In this document: piece after piece, positions 40,617 to 49,828 of the stretch
Layout: each line of letters starts with the position of its first letter
How positions within the stretch are numbered: the stretch's first letter is position 1
NCBI GenBank assembly: GCA_045539925.1
Contig: JAZQGH010000173.1
Location: 6,802 to 70,801, forward strand
From: SFWF01 sp045539925
Lineage (GTDB): Bacteria > Bacillota > Clostridia > Oscillospirales > Acutalibacteraceae
Reading direction: 5' to 3'
DNA length: 64,000 nt
Translations under genes and position numbers: made by a program
Notes under the pieces: generated by a model
What the model saw: the letters and a program-made list of their open reading frames with translations, nothing else
The model's database searches: none
Told to the model about the DNA's origin: nothing

Positions 40617-41771
40617 ATGGGATGTCCGTACATAAAAGTTATGAGTTTTGAGCTTGAATTGCTAAGTGAGCTTGATCTGATCACTTCACTTGACTTCTGC
40701 CGCTCCTGGCAGGGAACAGGCGACTTTACCTTTTCTGTTATCGGCTATGATAAAAATGTTCTCAGAAAGAACAACATCATAATGCTTGGCAATGATCCTC
40801 ATAAAGCCGGAATTATACGTAAAGTAACACCCATATCGGATAAACGCGGAGTTATCACTGAGGTGTCGGGACAAACCCTGAACGGCTTTACAAGTCAGAG
40901 AATGCTTCTTCCTCTTGAAAACAACAACGGTTATTTTTCAGTGCCTCATCAGTCATTGCATATTGATTCCTATGCGGAAAAGATAATCAAGACCTGTATT
41001 TCATCTTGTCTCGGGTCTGATGCTGACGCAGGCAGACAGCTTGCCGATTCAAACGGAAGACTTTTGCTGAGCATTGCAGCCGACCGACAAAGAGGCTATC
41101 CTACGGAGTGGGGCTGCCGATATACGCAGCTTGACGAGGAATTACAAGCTATCTGTGAATACTGTGACTGCGGCTATGAGATCTATATAGACTTTGAAAA
41201 CAAGCGGTATGTAGCTGAATTTCTGTCCGGTGTAAACAGAAGTGCTTATAATTCTTTCGGCAACAGTTTTGTTGTACTATCAAAAGATTTTGAGAGTGTT
41301 GAAAACGTACAGTATACGGAAGACTACAGCTCATACAAAAACCTTGCCTACTGCGGCGGAGCAGGTGAAGGTGAAAACAGGGCTGTAATTGCCGTGACAA
41401 ACGAAGCCTCAATGCCTTCGGGAATAGACCGGTTTGAAACCTTTATCGACTGCGGTTCTCTCGAAATATCGGAAACAGAAACGGCGTTGTCACTGGGTGA
41501 AACCGGCAGACATAAGCTTGAGGAATATGATTATATCCAAAGTCTGAACGCGGTAATATCACAAGGCGGCGCATTCAGATACGGTCAGCACTGGGATCTG
41601 GGAGATCTGGTAACTATAAGGGATGATGAGCTTGGACTTATGCAGAACATCCGTATATCTGAGGTTATTGAAAGCTATGAGCCTGAAAGCTCAACAATAT
41701 CGGTAACCTTAGGCAAACCGCCGAAGAGAATAAAACGCGCGATAAGAACTATCAGAAACGAGGTGAGATAA
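40617..41771 (+). CDS. Tail tip protein, ReqiPepy6 gp37-like
   Basis: 384 residues from ATG 40617 (GGGGGTG upstream). Words such as ELDLITSLDFCRSWQGTGDF, GIIRKVTPISDKRGVITEVS, TLNGFTSQRMLL and a late RYGQHWDLGDLVTIRD match the gp37-like tail-associated family of Bacillota and actinobacterial siphoviruses, which takes the place of Tal. No peptidase motif seen. Confidence 0.8.
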   Translation: MGCPYIKVMSFELELLSELDLITSLDFCRSWQGTGDFTFSVIGYDKNVLRKNNIIMLGNDPHKAGIIRKVTPISDKRGVITEVSGQTLNGFTSQRMLLPLENNNGYFSVPHQSLHIDSYAEKIIKTCISSCLGSDADAGRQLADSNGRLLLSIAADRQRGYPTEWGCRYTQLDEELQAICEYCDCGYEIYIDFENKRYVAEFLSGVNRSAYNSFGNSFVVLSKDFESVENVQYTEDYSSYKNLAYCGGAGEGENRAVIAVTNEASMPSGIDRFETFIDCGSLEISETETALSLGETGRHKLEEYDYIQSLNAVISQGGAFRYGQHWDLGDLVTIRDDELGLMQNIRISEVIESYEPESSTISVTLGKPPKRIKRAIRTIRNEVR

Positions 41772-42223
41772 TGGCGGAAACATATGGTTTTTATGACAGT
41801 AAGGACGATGACGAAAGAATATACACTGCTGATGATTTTAATAACGTTCTTGCACAGCTTTTTACGGACGGTGTTGCCGGCGGCGACAATTCACTGAAAT
41901 CCGGACGTGACGGCTTTAATCTGACAGTCAGTGCAGGATGTGCAATCATAAGCGGTCACTGGTACATCAATGATTCAAGTAAAACTCTCAGAGCTTCTGC
42001 ACCGTCTTCCGGAGTAAGATATGACAGAGTGGTTCTGAGAATGTTCCTGAATCAGAATAAAATAGCACTTGTCATAAGACAAGGCACAAGCACCGCACCT
42101 CCGGAGCTGAACAATAACAGCAGCTTCAGAGAAATTTCTGTAAGTCAATTATTAGTATCGACATCCGGAATACAATCCGTAACAGATGAAAGACATTTTA
42201 TAACCTTACGAGGAGGAATTTGA
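41771..42223 (+). CDS. Baseplate/fibre-attachment protein
   Basis: 150 residues: YGFYDSKDDDERIYTADDFN, LTVSAGCAIISGHWYINDSS, RYDRVVLRMFLNQNKIALVI. This family of short beta proteins lies between tail tip and fibre genes in many clostridial phages and may bind the fibre or cell wall. One-base overlap with the upstream stop. Confidence 0.65.
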   Translation: MAETYGFYDSKDDDERIYTADDFNNVLAQLFTDGVAGGDNSLKSGRDGFNLTVSAGCAIISGHWYINDSSKTLRASAPSSGVRYDRVVLRMFLNQNKIALVIRQGTSTAPPELNNNSSFREISVSQLLVSTSGIQSVTDERHFITLRGGI

Positions 42224-42224
42224 T

Positions 42225-43682
42225 ATGCAAACAGTACACAATAAGATTACTCTTGACGTCAACACTGCCGAAAACAAAACATACCTGACGGTTGCAAAGG
42301 CAGAGGACAGCGCTTCAAGATTTATCGACATAACGCTCACCTGCGCGGGAGAAAAAATAATCGTAGGCAACAATGACAGGGCGGTTTTTATGGCTGAGGA
42401 TGAAAACGGGAACACTGTATCAGCGACAGACTGTACGACGAGCGGAGGTATAGTAATTGCCGAGCTTACAAGGAATGTTCTTGCCGTTCCCGGCAGGCTT
42501 AAATGTGAGGTGGTTGTTTACGGAACAAACAGCGCCGTTCTTACCAGCGCAAGCTTTTATGTTATGGTAACGGCACGTATCGACAGTACTGTTGTTGAAC
42601 GTGAAAATGATTTTTCCGCTTTGGTTTCCGCGCTCAGCGATGTCGCAGGCACATCTAACCGAATTGATGAAGTAGCCGAAACAGTCAACACAAGAATTCA
42701 GCCTGTTTCACTCGGCGGTACAGGTGCTGCAGACGAAACAGCGGCCGCTCAAAGCCTTAAGGTTGCGAGCCTTGCACAGACAACGGCAATATCAAGCAAT
42801 GAGGATCTTAACGACTATACTGCACCCGGAACCTACAATGCGGTAAATGCAGTTGCTGCAACACTGACAAACTGCCCTGTCACAACCAACTTTAAGCTCT
42901 ACGTTATTGAGCAGCAGAGAACATATAACATTCAGCTGCTTATAGCTGCAACGGCAAATTCAATATGGTACAGAGGCTCTACAACTGCCAACACATACGG
43001 TGCTTGGAAACAGCTTACCACACAATCAGATCTGACTGCACACACAATATATAATTATCTCGGTTCTGATATAGGTAAAACAGATCCTGACGAAACTCCT
43101 CATACCGCCCCCGAAATGCTTTTTGGTACGGATTATGACGAACTGACTGACACTGGACTTTATGCTATTCGCGGAACAAATCAATATCCTACAGTAAATG
43201 CTCCGAACGGGAACAATGCAAACAATATGTTCTATGTTCTTGTAATGCGTTACAATGGAACTTTCTTCAGTCAGCTTGCATTCAATATCCGCACGGAAAA
43301 CGACGTATACATAAGAAATCATCAGAGCGGCGGCTGGAGTGTGTGGAAGAAGATGCTTGCAAGCGATAATGTTATCGCAGAGGGCGGCACGTGGAATCCG
43401 GCAGCCCAGAGCGGCAACATTACTGTCAATACCGCAAGATACATATATGACGGTAAAAGAATAACTGTGACGGCAAAGATCACCTGCGGCAGCGATATAG
43501 CATCAAGCCTTGTCATTACCGGACTTCCGATTACGGCAGCATATGAATGTTCGGCTTGTTGTTCTGTATCAAACAGCACGGAAACTCTGAATGCAGTCAT
43601 TTCCGGCAATACACTCACGATAAGGTCGGCTTCAGCCCTTGCCGGTACAACACTCATTATAACAGCAACCTATATTATTTAA
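42225..43682 (+). CDS. Tail fibre/receptor-binding protein (BppU-type N-terminus, pyocin-knob-like C-terminus)
   Basis: 485 residues. Residues 1-120 read as a BppU-type baseplate domain (RAVFMAEDENGNTVSATDCT, LKCEVVVYGTNSAVLTSASF). Around 150 the common GGTGAADETAAAQSL linker appears. Two knob-like domains follow (DYTAPGTYNAVNAVAATLTN with YGAWKQLTT; then TGLYAIRGTNQYP with SGGWSVWKKML), and a small beta domain closes. Expected to bind the host surface. RBS GAGGAGG. Confidence 0.8.
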   Translation: MQTVHNKITLDVNTAENKTYLTVAKAEDSASRFIDITLTCAGEKIIVGNNDRAVFMAEDENGNTVSATDCTTSGGIVIAELTRNVLAVPGRLKCEVVVYGTNSAVLTSASFYVMVTARIDSTVVERENDFSALVSALSDVAGTSNRIDEVAETVNTRIQPVSLGGTGAADETAAAQSLKVASLAQTTAISSNEDLNDYTAPGTYNAVNAVAATLTNCPVTTNFKLYVIEQQRTYNIQLLIAATANSIWYRGSTTANTYGAWKQLTTQSDLTAHTIYNYLGSDIGKTDPDETPHTAPEMLFGTDYDELTDTGLYAIRGTNQYPTVNAPNGNNANNMFYVLVMRYNGTFFSQLAFNIRTENDVYIRNHQSGGWSVWKKMLASDNVIAEGGTWNPAAQSGNITVNTARYIYDGKRITVTAKITCGSDIASSLVITGLPITAAYECSACCSVSNSTETLNAVISGNTLTIRSASALAGTTLIITATYII

Positions 43683-43699
43683 TGCGGAGGTAAATTATT

Positions 43700-43981
43700 A
43701 TGGAAATCAAAAACGTATATTCAATCGACCATCTTACAACCGAAAGCGTATCGGTAAAAACTCAGAAAACACTCTCAGACGGTATCCAGTCATATCCTCT
43801 TGGTGAGCCTATGCGTACAGCGTACACAAAAGACGAGTTGAAACAGCTTAAGGATAGTGTTCCCGAGCCTTATCTTTCAGCTATTCTTGAAGTATGGGGA
43901 ATATCGGATATTGATTCATCTGCCGCACAGCAGGAGGCAGGCAAAGAACAGAACGAAGCTTCCGGCGAAAGCGAGGAATAA
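43700..43981 (+). CDS. Small phage protein before the holin
   Basis: 93 residues: MEIKNVYSIDHLTTESVSVK, an extended acidic Gln/Glu-rich C-terminus. Comparable short proteins (XkdX-like place) lie between fibre and lysis genes. Family not recognised. RBS GGAGG. Confidence 0.55.
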   Translation: MEIKNVYSIDHLTTESVSVKTQKTLSDGIQSYPLGEPMRTAYTKDELKQLKDSVPEPYLSAILEVWGISDIDSSAAQQEAGKEQNEASGESEE

Positions 43982-43982
43982 A

Positions 43983-44450
43983 ATGAACAATATTGAATCA
44001 AAAAGCTTACAGGCTGTCTTATCGGCAGCCTGTACTATGCTTGCGTACTATTTAGGTATTGTCATAGTACCTGTAATAGTGCTTTGTGCAGTTATGTTAA
44101 TTGATTATGCAACAGGAATGATCTCAGCCTGGAAGAGTGCGGACCTTTCAAGCAAGAAGGGCATTTTCGGAATAATCAAAAAAGTATGCTATCTCGTTCT
44201 TGTATGCGTGGGAATGGGTGTTGACTGGCTGATATACAGCGGTATGACGCAAGTAGGCATAAACCTGAACTACACTATATTTTTCGGCATTCTCGTGACT
44301 GTGTGGCTCATTATAAATGAGCTTATAAGCATACTCGAAAACCTTAAGAATATCGGTGTGCCGCTGCCGAAGTTCTTGATAACTGTGATAAAAAAATTAA
44401 AGGTATCCACAGAAAATAAATTTGATGGGGAGGAAGAGAAGAATGACTGA
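43983..44450 (+). CDS. Phage holin (Cph1/phi29-like family)
   Basis: 155 residues with three to four membrane helices (AACTMLAYYLGIVIVPVIVL, CYLVLVCVGMGVDWLIYSGM, TIFFGILVTVWLIINELISI) and the family words IDYATGMISAWKSADLSSKK. It makes lesions in the membrane for the endolysin coded next. ATG 43983 lies one base after the previous stop; the RBS is poor, so coupling is likely. Confidence 0.88.
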   Translation: MNNIESKSLQAVLSAACTMLAYYLGIVIVPVIVLCAVMLIDYATGMISAWKSADLSSKKGIFGIIKKVCYLVLVCVGMGVDWLIYSGMTQVGINLNYTIFFGILVTVWLIINELISILENLKNIGVPLPKFLITVIKKLKVSTENKFDGEEEKND

Positions 44451-45387
44451 CAGAGAGAAATTCCTTGATACAGCAAGAAAATATATAGGAGTAAACGGAA
44501 ACTATGTCTGCAACACCAAGCTCAAACTTGGGATGATAGTTGACTGGTGCGCGTATTCCATCAGCTCAATTATGAAAGACTGTGGTTTTATCCATAAGTA
44601 TCAGGGAGGTATCTATGGCTTTGCATCAGACGCTGCAAGAGAGGACAACGGCAAGTACGGCGAATGGTTCAAAAAAGGCACGAAAACACCTCAAGCCGGC
44701 GATTACATAATGTTTCGCTATTCTTCGTTCCTGAATCCTATTGACAAGTATTCAGCTTCACACGTTGGCATTGTAGAAAGCGTAAACGGAAACACACTTA
44801 CAACTCTTGAAGGCAATGTTGACGGGTACGGTTCTGACTGGGCAGGCACATCAATTTTTAAAAGAAAAACACGTTATCTTTCAAGCGGCGATGTTTATGC
44901 ATTTTATCGTCCATACTGGCAGGGAGAAAAGAAAACAACTTCTACGGGCACAAGTAGTGATACACAGTCTGATATTGATGTAATTTATCAGGTTCATACT
45001 GTGGGTGGTGCTTGGCTTCCAAACGTCAGAAATCTTGAGGATTTTGCAGGGCTTGAGAATCGTGCGATAGACGGAATACGCATAAGTGTCGGCAAGGGTC
45101 ATATCCGCTACAGAGTAAAGCTTATAGGAAGCAAGTCATATCTTCCTTGGGTTCGGGATCGTGAAGACTTTGCAGGCATTTTCGGAAAGAAGATCGAATG
45201 TATTCAGATTGAGTTTTACGGCTTATCGAATACCGCAAAATATCAGGCTGAATATCGGGTATCTGCATCCGGCAGCTCAGCATATCTTCCTTTGGTCAGG
45301 AATTATAACAACAAAAATACTGATGGTTATGCAGGTATCATCGGAACACCGATAGACAAACTACAAGTCAGAATAATTAAGAAATAA
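44443..45387 (+). CDS. CHAP-type endolysin
   Basis: 314 residues from ATG 44443 (GGGGAGGAAGAG upstream), overlapping the holin gene. An N-terminal CHAP peptidase/amidase domain has Cys in VDWCAYSISSIM and His in SASHVGIVESV, plus TLTTLEGNV. A linker (TSTGTSSDTQSDID) leads to a C-terminal wall-binding region with repeated WLPNVRNLEDFAG / YLPWVRDREDFAGIFG units and GIRISVGKGHIRYRVK. It degrades the host wall at lysis and is the last prophage gene before the border. Confidence 0.9.
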   Translation: MTDREKFLDTARKYIGVNGNYVCNTKLKLGMIVDWCAYSISSIMKDCGFIHKYQGGIYGFASDAAREDNGKYGEWFKKGTKTPQAGDYIMFRYSSFLNPIDKYSASHVGIVESVNGNTLTTLEGNVDGYGSDWAGTSIFKRKTRYLSSGDVYAFYRPYWQGEKKTTSTGTSSDTQSDIDVIYQVHTVGGAWLPNVRNLEDFAGLENRAIDGIRISVGKGHIRYRVKLIGSKSYLPWVRDREDFAGIFGKKIECIQIEFYGLSNTAKYQAEYRVSASGSSAYLPLVRNYNNKNTDGYAGIIGTPIDKLQVRIIKK

Positions 45388-45417
45388 AAAAACTGAATTA
45401 CTAATAAGAGCATTCAA

Positions 45418-45459
45418 AAAGTGCCGCACTGTATTTTGAGTATACGTGCGGCACTTTTT
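45418..45459 (+). terminator. Terminator of the late operon
   Basis: AAAGTGCCGCAC pairs perfectly with GTGCGGCACTTT (12 bp), loop of 16 bases, then further T. Confidence 0.88.
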
Positions 45460-45584
45460 TATAACCCATTTAGGTTAGAGGGTTATAAATATCGTTTAAT
45501 TGTTGTTTTATGTATATTTAAACAACCTTAAGTGAAAAGATCATGTGTATAATTATTCAAACAATTAACTTATTTAAATAAATG

Positions 45585-45628
45585 TTTTTTGCGTTTCGCT
45601 TGGCAATTTTTTGCGTTTTGCTTGGCAA
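45585..45628 (+). repeat. Tandem 22-bp border repeats, right copies
   Basis: Two exact-length 22-bp units, 45585-45606 and 45607-45628, each TTTTTTGCGTTT(C/T)GCTTGG plus CAA. They differ at one base and match the left copy (12205-12226) at 19 and 20 of 22 positions. They lie between the phage terminator and the host glycosyltransferase, so they mark the right border region. Confidence 0.6.
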
Positions 45629-45667
45629 GCGACAACGGTACCTTTTGTTGAAAGGTTGAGCACTCAG

Positions 45668-46870
45668 TCATTTGTTATCTTTGTTTTTGAGACTCATCAA
45701 TTTTTTTCTGTAGTTCCTGTTTTTAACATACAGAATATTGTAATAGAGATTCAGCATATTTTTTGCAAAGGCTTCATTACCGAAAAGTGCTGAACGCTCA
45801 AGTGCCTTTTCTGACATCTGTTTCCTCAGTGATTCGTTATTCAGAAGCTTCAACATTTTTTCTACAAATTCATCTTTATCATCATAGATGTAACCATTTA
45901 CACCGTCATCCAAAACACCCTTAAGGCAAAGATCATTCCTGCAAACGAGCGGAAGTCCACATGCCAAAGCCTCAAGATAAGTAAGGCTGTGCATTTCAAA
46001 TGTAGAAGCACTGAGAAACGCAATACCAAGCTTGTAGTAGAGATATGTATCCTCAGGCTGTACAAATCCAGTAAAGGTAACATTATCGTCTATACCAAGC
46101 TTTGAAGACAAACTCTCCAGACGTTCTTTATCCGGACCTATTCCTGCTATAAGAAGATGAAGCTTTGGATCGTGCTTAAGAAGCTCAGGAAAATATTCAA
46201 GCAGCTCTCCTATATTCTTCTCAGGGCTGAGACGTGCCAATATTACAAGTATTTTTTTATCCTCAGCTATATTGTATTTTTCCCTAAGAGCCTTCTTTTC
46301 CTCATCTGTTACATCACGGTAGAATTTGTCAAGTGATATACCGTTAGGAATTATGGTATTCGGAAACTTAACACTATAACCGTCAAGTAATTTTTTGGCC
46401 TTGAATGAAGGAACAGTTATCATACAAGCTCCGTGATAAGCTATCTTCATAAGCTCCCTTGCGGCAAACTCCACTGCTGCAAGAGAATGATATTCGTGAA
46501 AAGCAAATTTTGCATAATCCGTATGCCAAGTCATTATTATAGGAGCATTAGTTGATTTTGCCACAGATTTTGCAAGTATTGACGCCGACGCCTCAGAATG
46601 GATATGAACAATATCCGGCTTCCACTCCTTCAAAATTTTAAGATATGGATGACCATGAGCTATACTTATACGAAAATCAGGATATATCGGGAGATTATAA
46701 GATGGGAGGTAATATACACCATTCTCACAGTGTGACTTACAATCTCCTGATATTGTGAGAACTCTGACATCGTGTCCCATTTTACGGTACGACTCTGAAA
46801 GTGTAGAAACAACCATAGCAACGCCGTTCATCAAATGTGAATATGCATCTGTCACAAGTAAAATTTTCAT
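45668..46870 (-). CDS. Glycosyltransferase family 4, diacylglycerol glucosyltransferase-like
   Basis: 400 residues, GT-B fold. N-terminal MKILLVTDAYSHLMNGVAMV, IVHIHSEASASILAKSVAKS, IMTWHTDYAKFAFHEY; C-terminal ILARLSPEKNIGELLEYFPE and the E-x7-E motif in FEMHSLTYLEALACGLPLV (E about 310 and 318). The pattern is close to alpha-glucosyltransferases that glucosylate diacylglycerol for membrane glycolipids and lipoteichoic acid anchors. RBS GGAAGG before ATG 46870; a possible promoter lies at 46903-46933 on the minus strand (TTGACA, spacer 19, TATATT). Confidence 0.85.
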   Translation of the reverse strand: MKILLVTDAYSHLMNGVAMVVSTLSESYRKMGHDVRVLTISGDCKSHCENGVYYLPSYNLPIYPDFRISIAHGHPYLKILKEWKPDIVHIHSEASASILAKSVAKSTNAPIIMTWHTDYAKFAFHEYHSLAAVEFAARELMKIAYHGACMITVPSFKAKKLLDGYSVKFPNTIIPNGISLDKFYRDVTDEEKKALREKYNIAEDKKILVILARLSPEKNIGELLEYFPELLKHDPKLHLLIAGIGPDKERLESLSSKLGIDDNVTFTGFVQPEDTYLYYKLGIAFLSASTFEMHSLTYLEALACGLPLVCRNDLCLKGVLDDGVNGYIYDDKDEFVEKMLKLLNNESLRKQMSEKALERSALFGNEAFAKNMLNLYYNILYVKNRNYRKKLMSLKNKDNK

Positions 46871-47069
46871 ATTAATTATCCTTCCTAAAAAATTCTTTTA
46901 TAATATAATACAACTTATAATCAATTCTGTCAATGTGACAGCAGCGGCCGTGGCTGCGTAATTGCGGCGAAACATCTTCGCAGCTGCGTTCGTTTACACA
47001 CTCTCTGAGTTCATTCAACTTTTCACTTTACAAATTCAAATTTTTTCATATTTATGCATCAAAATCACA

Positions 47070-47104
47070 GGCACGATCTTACTGATAGCTAAGACCGTGC
47101 CCTA
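47070..47104. terminator. Hairpin after the acyl-CoA synthetase gene
   Basis: GGCACGATCTTA (47070-47081) pairs with TAAGACCGTGCC (47090-47101), one mismatch. The T run is better on the plus strand (CTATTTTT) than on the minus, although the gene it follows is on the minus strand. The 46,934-47,069 stretch before it shows GC-rich inverted words (GCAGCTGCG) but no gene. Confidence 0.5.
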
Positions 47105-47113
47105 TTTTTCATA

Positions 47114-48787
47114 TTATTTTTTTGATGCATCTTCATCAATATGCCTGATGTGTGCACGCTTTATTTTACCGCTGAATGTCTTCGGAAGTTCGTCAACAAA
47201 TTCAATAACTCTCGGATATTTATATGGAGCTGTTGTTTTTTTCACGTGATCCTGAAGCTCCTTTTTAAGCTCATCACTTGGTTCATAGCCTTTTTTCAGA
47301 ACTATAGTTGCCTTTACAACCTGACCTCTTACCGGATCGGGCACACCTGTTATTGCACATTCAACAACAGCATCGTGCTCAATAAGTGCACTCTCCACCT
47401 CAAACGGTCCGATACGATAGCCGGAGCATTTAATTACATCATCATTTCTTCCAACAAACCAATAATAACCGTCACTGTCACACCATGCCATATCACACGT
47501 ATTATAATATTTTCCGAGAAGCTTTTCCTCTGTCATCTCAGGATTAAGATAATATCCCGTAAACAGCCCTGCCGGTGGATTGTTTTTAACATCCATAACA
47601 CAGATAGATCCTTCTTCCCCTACTTCAACCTCATCCCCATCATTATCCAGAAGTTTAATATCATAAAGCGGAGAAGGTTTTCCCGAAGAACCAATCTTTA
47701 TTGGATCCCATTGGAAATCTGCCAAAAGCACAGGTCCTTCAGACTGTCCAAAACCCTGATATATATTATGTCCGGTAAGCTTATGCCATTTTGTATTCAC
47801 CTCAGGATTAAGAGGCTCACCTGCTGTTGCCCAGTGCTGTATTGACGAAAGATCATAGTTTGCAACATCCTCAAGCAGCATAAACCGATACATTGTGGGC
47901 GGTGCACAGAAGGTTGTCAGCTTATAATGCTCCATTTTCTCAAGAAGCTTTGCTGGTACGAATTTATCCATATCATATCCAAAAACCACCGCACCGCATA
48001 TCCACTGTCCATATATTTTACCCCATCCGAACTTTGCCCAGCCCGAATCACTCACGCTCATATGCAACTTATCTTCCTGAACCTGCTGCCAATATTTAGC
48101 AGTTATAATGTGACCAAGCGGATGTATAAAATTATGTTGTATCATCTTTGGCATACCTTCTGTACCCGAAGTAAAATACACAAGCATTACGTCATCTTTT
48201 GTTGTTGCCTGATCACCTGCAGGACGTTCAAATACATCCTCACAATGCTCGATCTCCTTTTCAAAGAATTGCCATCCGTCACGAGGCTGTCCAACAACAA
48301 TACGATTTTTCAGAGTGGGAATTTCAGGCATAGCTTTTTCAACCTGATCAATAACAAAATCATCATTCACACAAACAATCGACATAACCTTAGCAGCATT
48401 GCCTCTGTATACTATATCCTTTTTGGTGAGCTGAAGCGTACTCGGAATTATTACCGCACCAAGCTTATGCAGTGCCACGGCACATACCCAATATTCCCAT
48501 CGCCTTCTGAGTATCATCATTACAACATCGCCTTTTTTTATACCGATGCTTCTGAAATAATTTGCTGCTTTATTCGATAGAAGACTTATATCCTTAAAAG
48601 TAAATATTTTTTCTTCATCGTGATCATTACACCACACAAGCGCCTTCTTATTTTCGTCTTGTTTAGCCCATTCATCAACGATGTCATAACCGAAGTTAAA
48701 GTTATCGGGAATATTAAGCTTATAATTTTTCTTGAAGTCCTCGTATGAATCGAATTCGATGCGCGGTAAATATCTGTCAAGCAGCAT
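47114..48787 (-). CDS. AMP-forming acyl-CoA synthetase
   Basis: 557 residues, ANL superfamily. P-loop-like signature VYFTSGTEGMPKMIQHN (about 200-216), adenine motif YQGFGQSEGPVLL, hinge and ribose Asp in YYNTCDMAWCDSDGYYWFVG followed by RNDDVIKCSGYRIGPFEVES, and the C-terminal catalytic Lys in LPKTFSGKIKRAHIR. It activates a carboxylic acid with ATP and CoA. Length and motifs resemble medium-chain or acetyl-type synthetases of clostridia; the substrate cannot be read. Monocistronic, with GGAGAA before the ATG. Confidence 0.88.
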   Translation of the reverse strand: MLLDRYLPRIEFDSYEDFKKNYKLNIPDNFNFGYDIVDEWAKQDENKKALVWCNDHDEEKIFTFKDISLLSNKAANYFRSIGIKKGDVVMMILRRRWEYWVCAVALHKLGAVIIPSTLQLTKKDIVYRGNAAKVMSIVCVNDDFVIDQVEKAMPEIPTLKNRIVVGQPRDGWQFFEKEIEHCEDVFERPAGDQATTKDDVMLVYFTSGTEGMPKMIQHNFIHPLGHIITAKYWQQVQEDKLHMSVSDSGWAKFGWGKIYGQWICGAVVFGYDMDKFVPAKLLEKMEHYKLTTFCAPPTMYRFMLLEDVANYDLSSIQHWATAGEPLNPEVNTKWHKLTGHNIYQGFGQSEGPVLLADFQWDPIKIGSSGKPSPLYDIKLLDNDGDEVEVGEEGSICVMDVKNNPPAGLFTGYYLNPEMTEEKLLGKYYNTCDMAWCDSDGYYWFVGRNDDVIKCSGYRIGPFEVESALIEHDAVVECAITGVPDPVRGQVVKATIVLKKGYEPSDELKKELQDHVKKTTAPYKYPRVIEFVDELPKTFSGKIKRAHIRHIDEDASKK

Positions 48788-48992
48788 TTTTCTATTCTCC
48801 TTTTCATTTTTTTAAGTCAACACTCATAAGATAGCATTATTATGTATATATTAATACAATAATGCTGCACAATTGCAAAATAATGGTTTTATCAAGCTGA
48901 GTGATATATTAACATAAGTTGAATTCAATGTCAAGATTATTATAATACCATAATAAGGCATAATAATATTATATTTTAATAATAAATGTATA

Positions 48993-49478
48993 TTATTCAG
49001 CACTATTAAGTGAAGCAATTTTTCCATTAAAATCAGAGCTGCTTATATCACCGCCAATAAAATGATCATCGCATACCAATATAGTCATTATGCTATCATC
49101 ACTTTTATCATCGCTCAAAATCTTAACAGAATACTTCACACATTCCCTTCCCATATAATCTGAAAGATCACAGCCGATATTTTTTTGAAGCCTGTTATAA
49201 GCCTCATATATTTGGTTAAATTTCTTAGGCAGAACAATTTTTTCACTACTGACATTTGATTCATTGATTGTGATATTAAAATAACCCGATATTCTTACAA
49301 TATCCTCATTACACTTAACGACTGTATTAAGTCTTTTTCCGTCTATCGTATCATAATCTTTTGATTTTATTCCGTAAATTACAACAAATGTCAGAATAAA
49401 AACAAATAAAACAGAAAATAATAATAAAGCCGTTTTTTTATTTTTTAGCTTAGTTTTATCAAGCGTCAAAACAAACAA
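48993..49478 (-). CDS. DUF4830 membrane-anchored protein
   Basis: 161 residues from TTG 49478, giving FVLTLDKTKLKNKKTALLLF after the start, the usual opening of DUF4830 proteins. GGGAG lies 11 bases upstream; an in-frame GTG at 49487 is only two bases from it. One transmembrane helix (TALLLFSVLFVFILTFVVIY) precedes an outside domain with ITINESN, FNQIYEAYNRLQKNIGCDLS and CDDHFIGGDISSSDFNG, the DUF4830 core. Such proteins occur singly in Ruminococcus-type genomes; function unknown. Confidence 0.8.
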   Translation of the reverse strand: MFVLTLDKTKLKNKKTALLLFSVLFVFILTFVVIYGIKSKDYDTIDGKRLNTVVKCNEDIVRISGYFNITINESNVSSEKIVLPKKFNQIYEAYNRLQKNIGCDLSDYMGRECVKYSVKILSDDKSDDSIMTILVCDDHFIGGDISSSDFNGKIASLNSAE

Positions 49479-49630
49479 AGTTTTCACACTCCCGATATGA
49501 TAAATATATAACCGTACAATAATGCTGTGGGTCGGTATAAACTCGGCTTTTTCGCACATATAATAACTGAGTAAGGACGAAAGCCCCATAAGTTTTTTCA
49601 TTCTTACGATAAAAAAATGAGGTGACGCAG

Positions 49631-49828
49631 ATGAAGCATAATGACAAGGCACTCTATGAACATGAAAATCACGAAACAGGCACTCCATTCTCTCCGTTCA
49701 ATTCTACGGAACGTACAGCAATTGCCAGAGGCAGAGTGATGCCCTCGCCGTTTTCTTATTTTGCACTTCCTATCGGTTGTACGTTCATAAGAAATCTTGA
49801 CATTGATGATGATACTTTATCCATCTGA
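49631..49828 (+). CDS. Small conserved-looking protein
   Basis: 65 residues from ATG 49631 with TGAGGTGA eight bases upstream (MKHNDKALYEHENHETGTPF, then RVMPSPFSYFALPIGCTFIR and an acidic end). Divergent from the DUF4830 gene. No family recognised; RBS and composition are the support. The 287 bases that follow hold the tRNA promoter and no other gene. Confidence 0.5.
   Translation: MKHNDKALYEHENHETGTPFSPFNSTERTAIARGRVMPSPFSYFALPIGCTFIRNLDIDDDTLSI

Larger units (their letters stand above)
12227..45584 (+). mobile_element. Mu-like transposable prophage with siphovirus structural genes
   Basis: A contiguous phage genome from a leftward CI-like repressor (12523) to endolysin and terminator (45459). 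The control half is Mu-like in content and order: repressor, Cro/Ner-type regulators, DDE transposase, MuB-like ATPase, GemA, Mor, then gp25/26/27-type proteins. The structural half is siphovirus-like: PBSX-type terminase, SPP1-type portal, HK97-fold capsid, tail chaperone with frameshift, tape measure, distal tail protein, fibre, holin, endolysin. No tyrosine or serine integrase is visible, consistent with transposition. The exact ends are not resolved. Borders lie between 11,957 and 12,522 on the left and 45,388 and 45,667 on the right; I chose the innermost 22-bp repeats as nominal limits. Apart from the frameshifted HicA no gene looks broken, so the phage may be functional. Confidence 0.85.
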
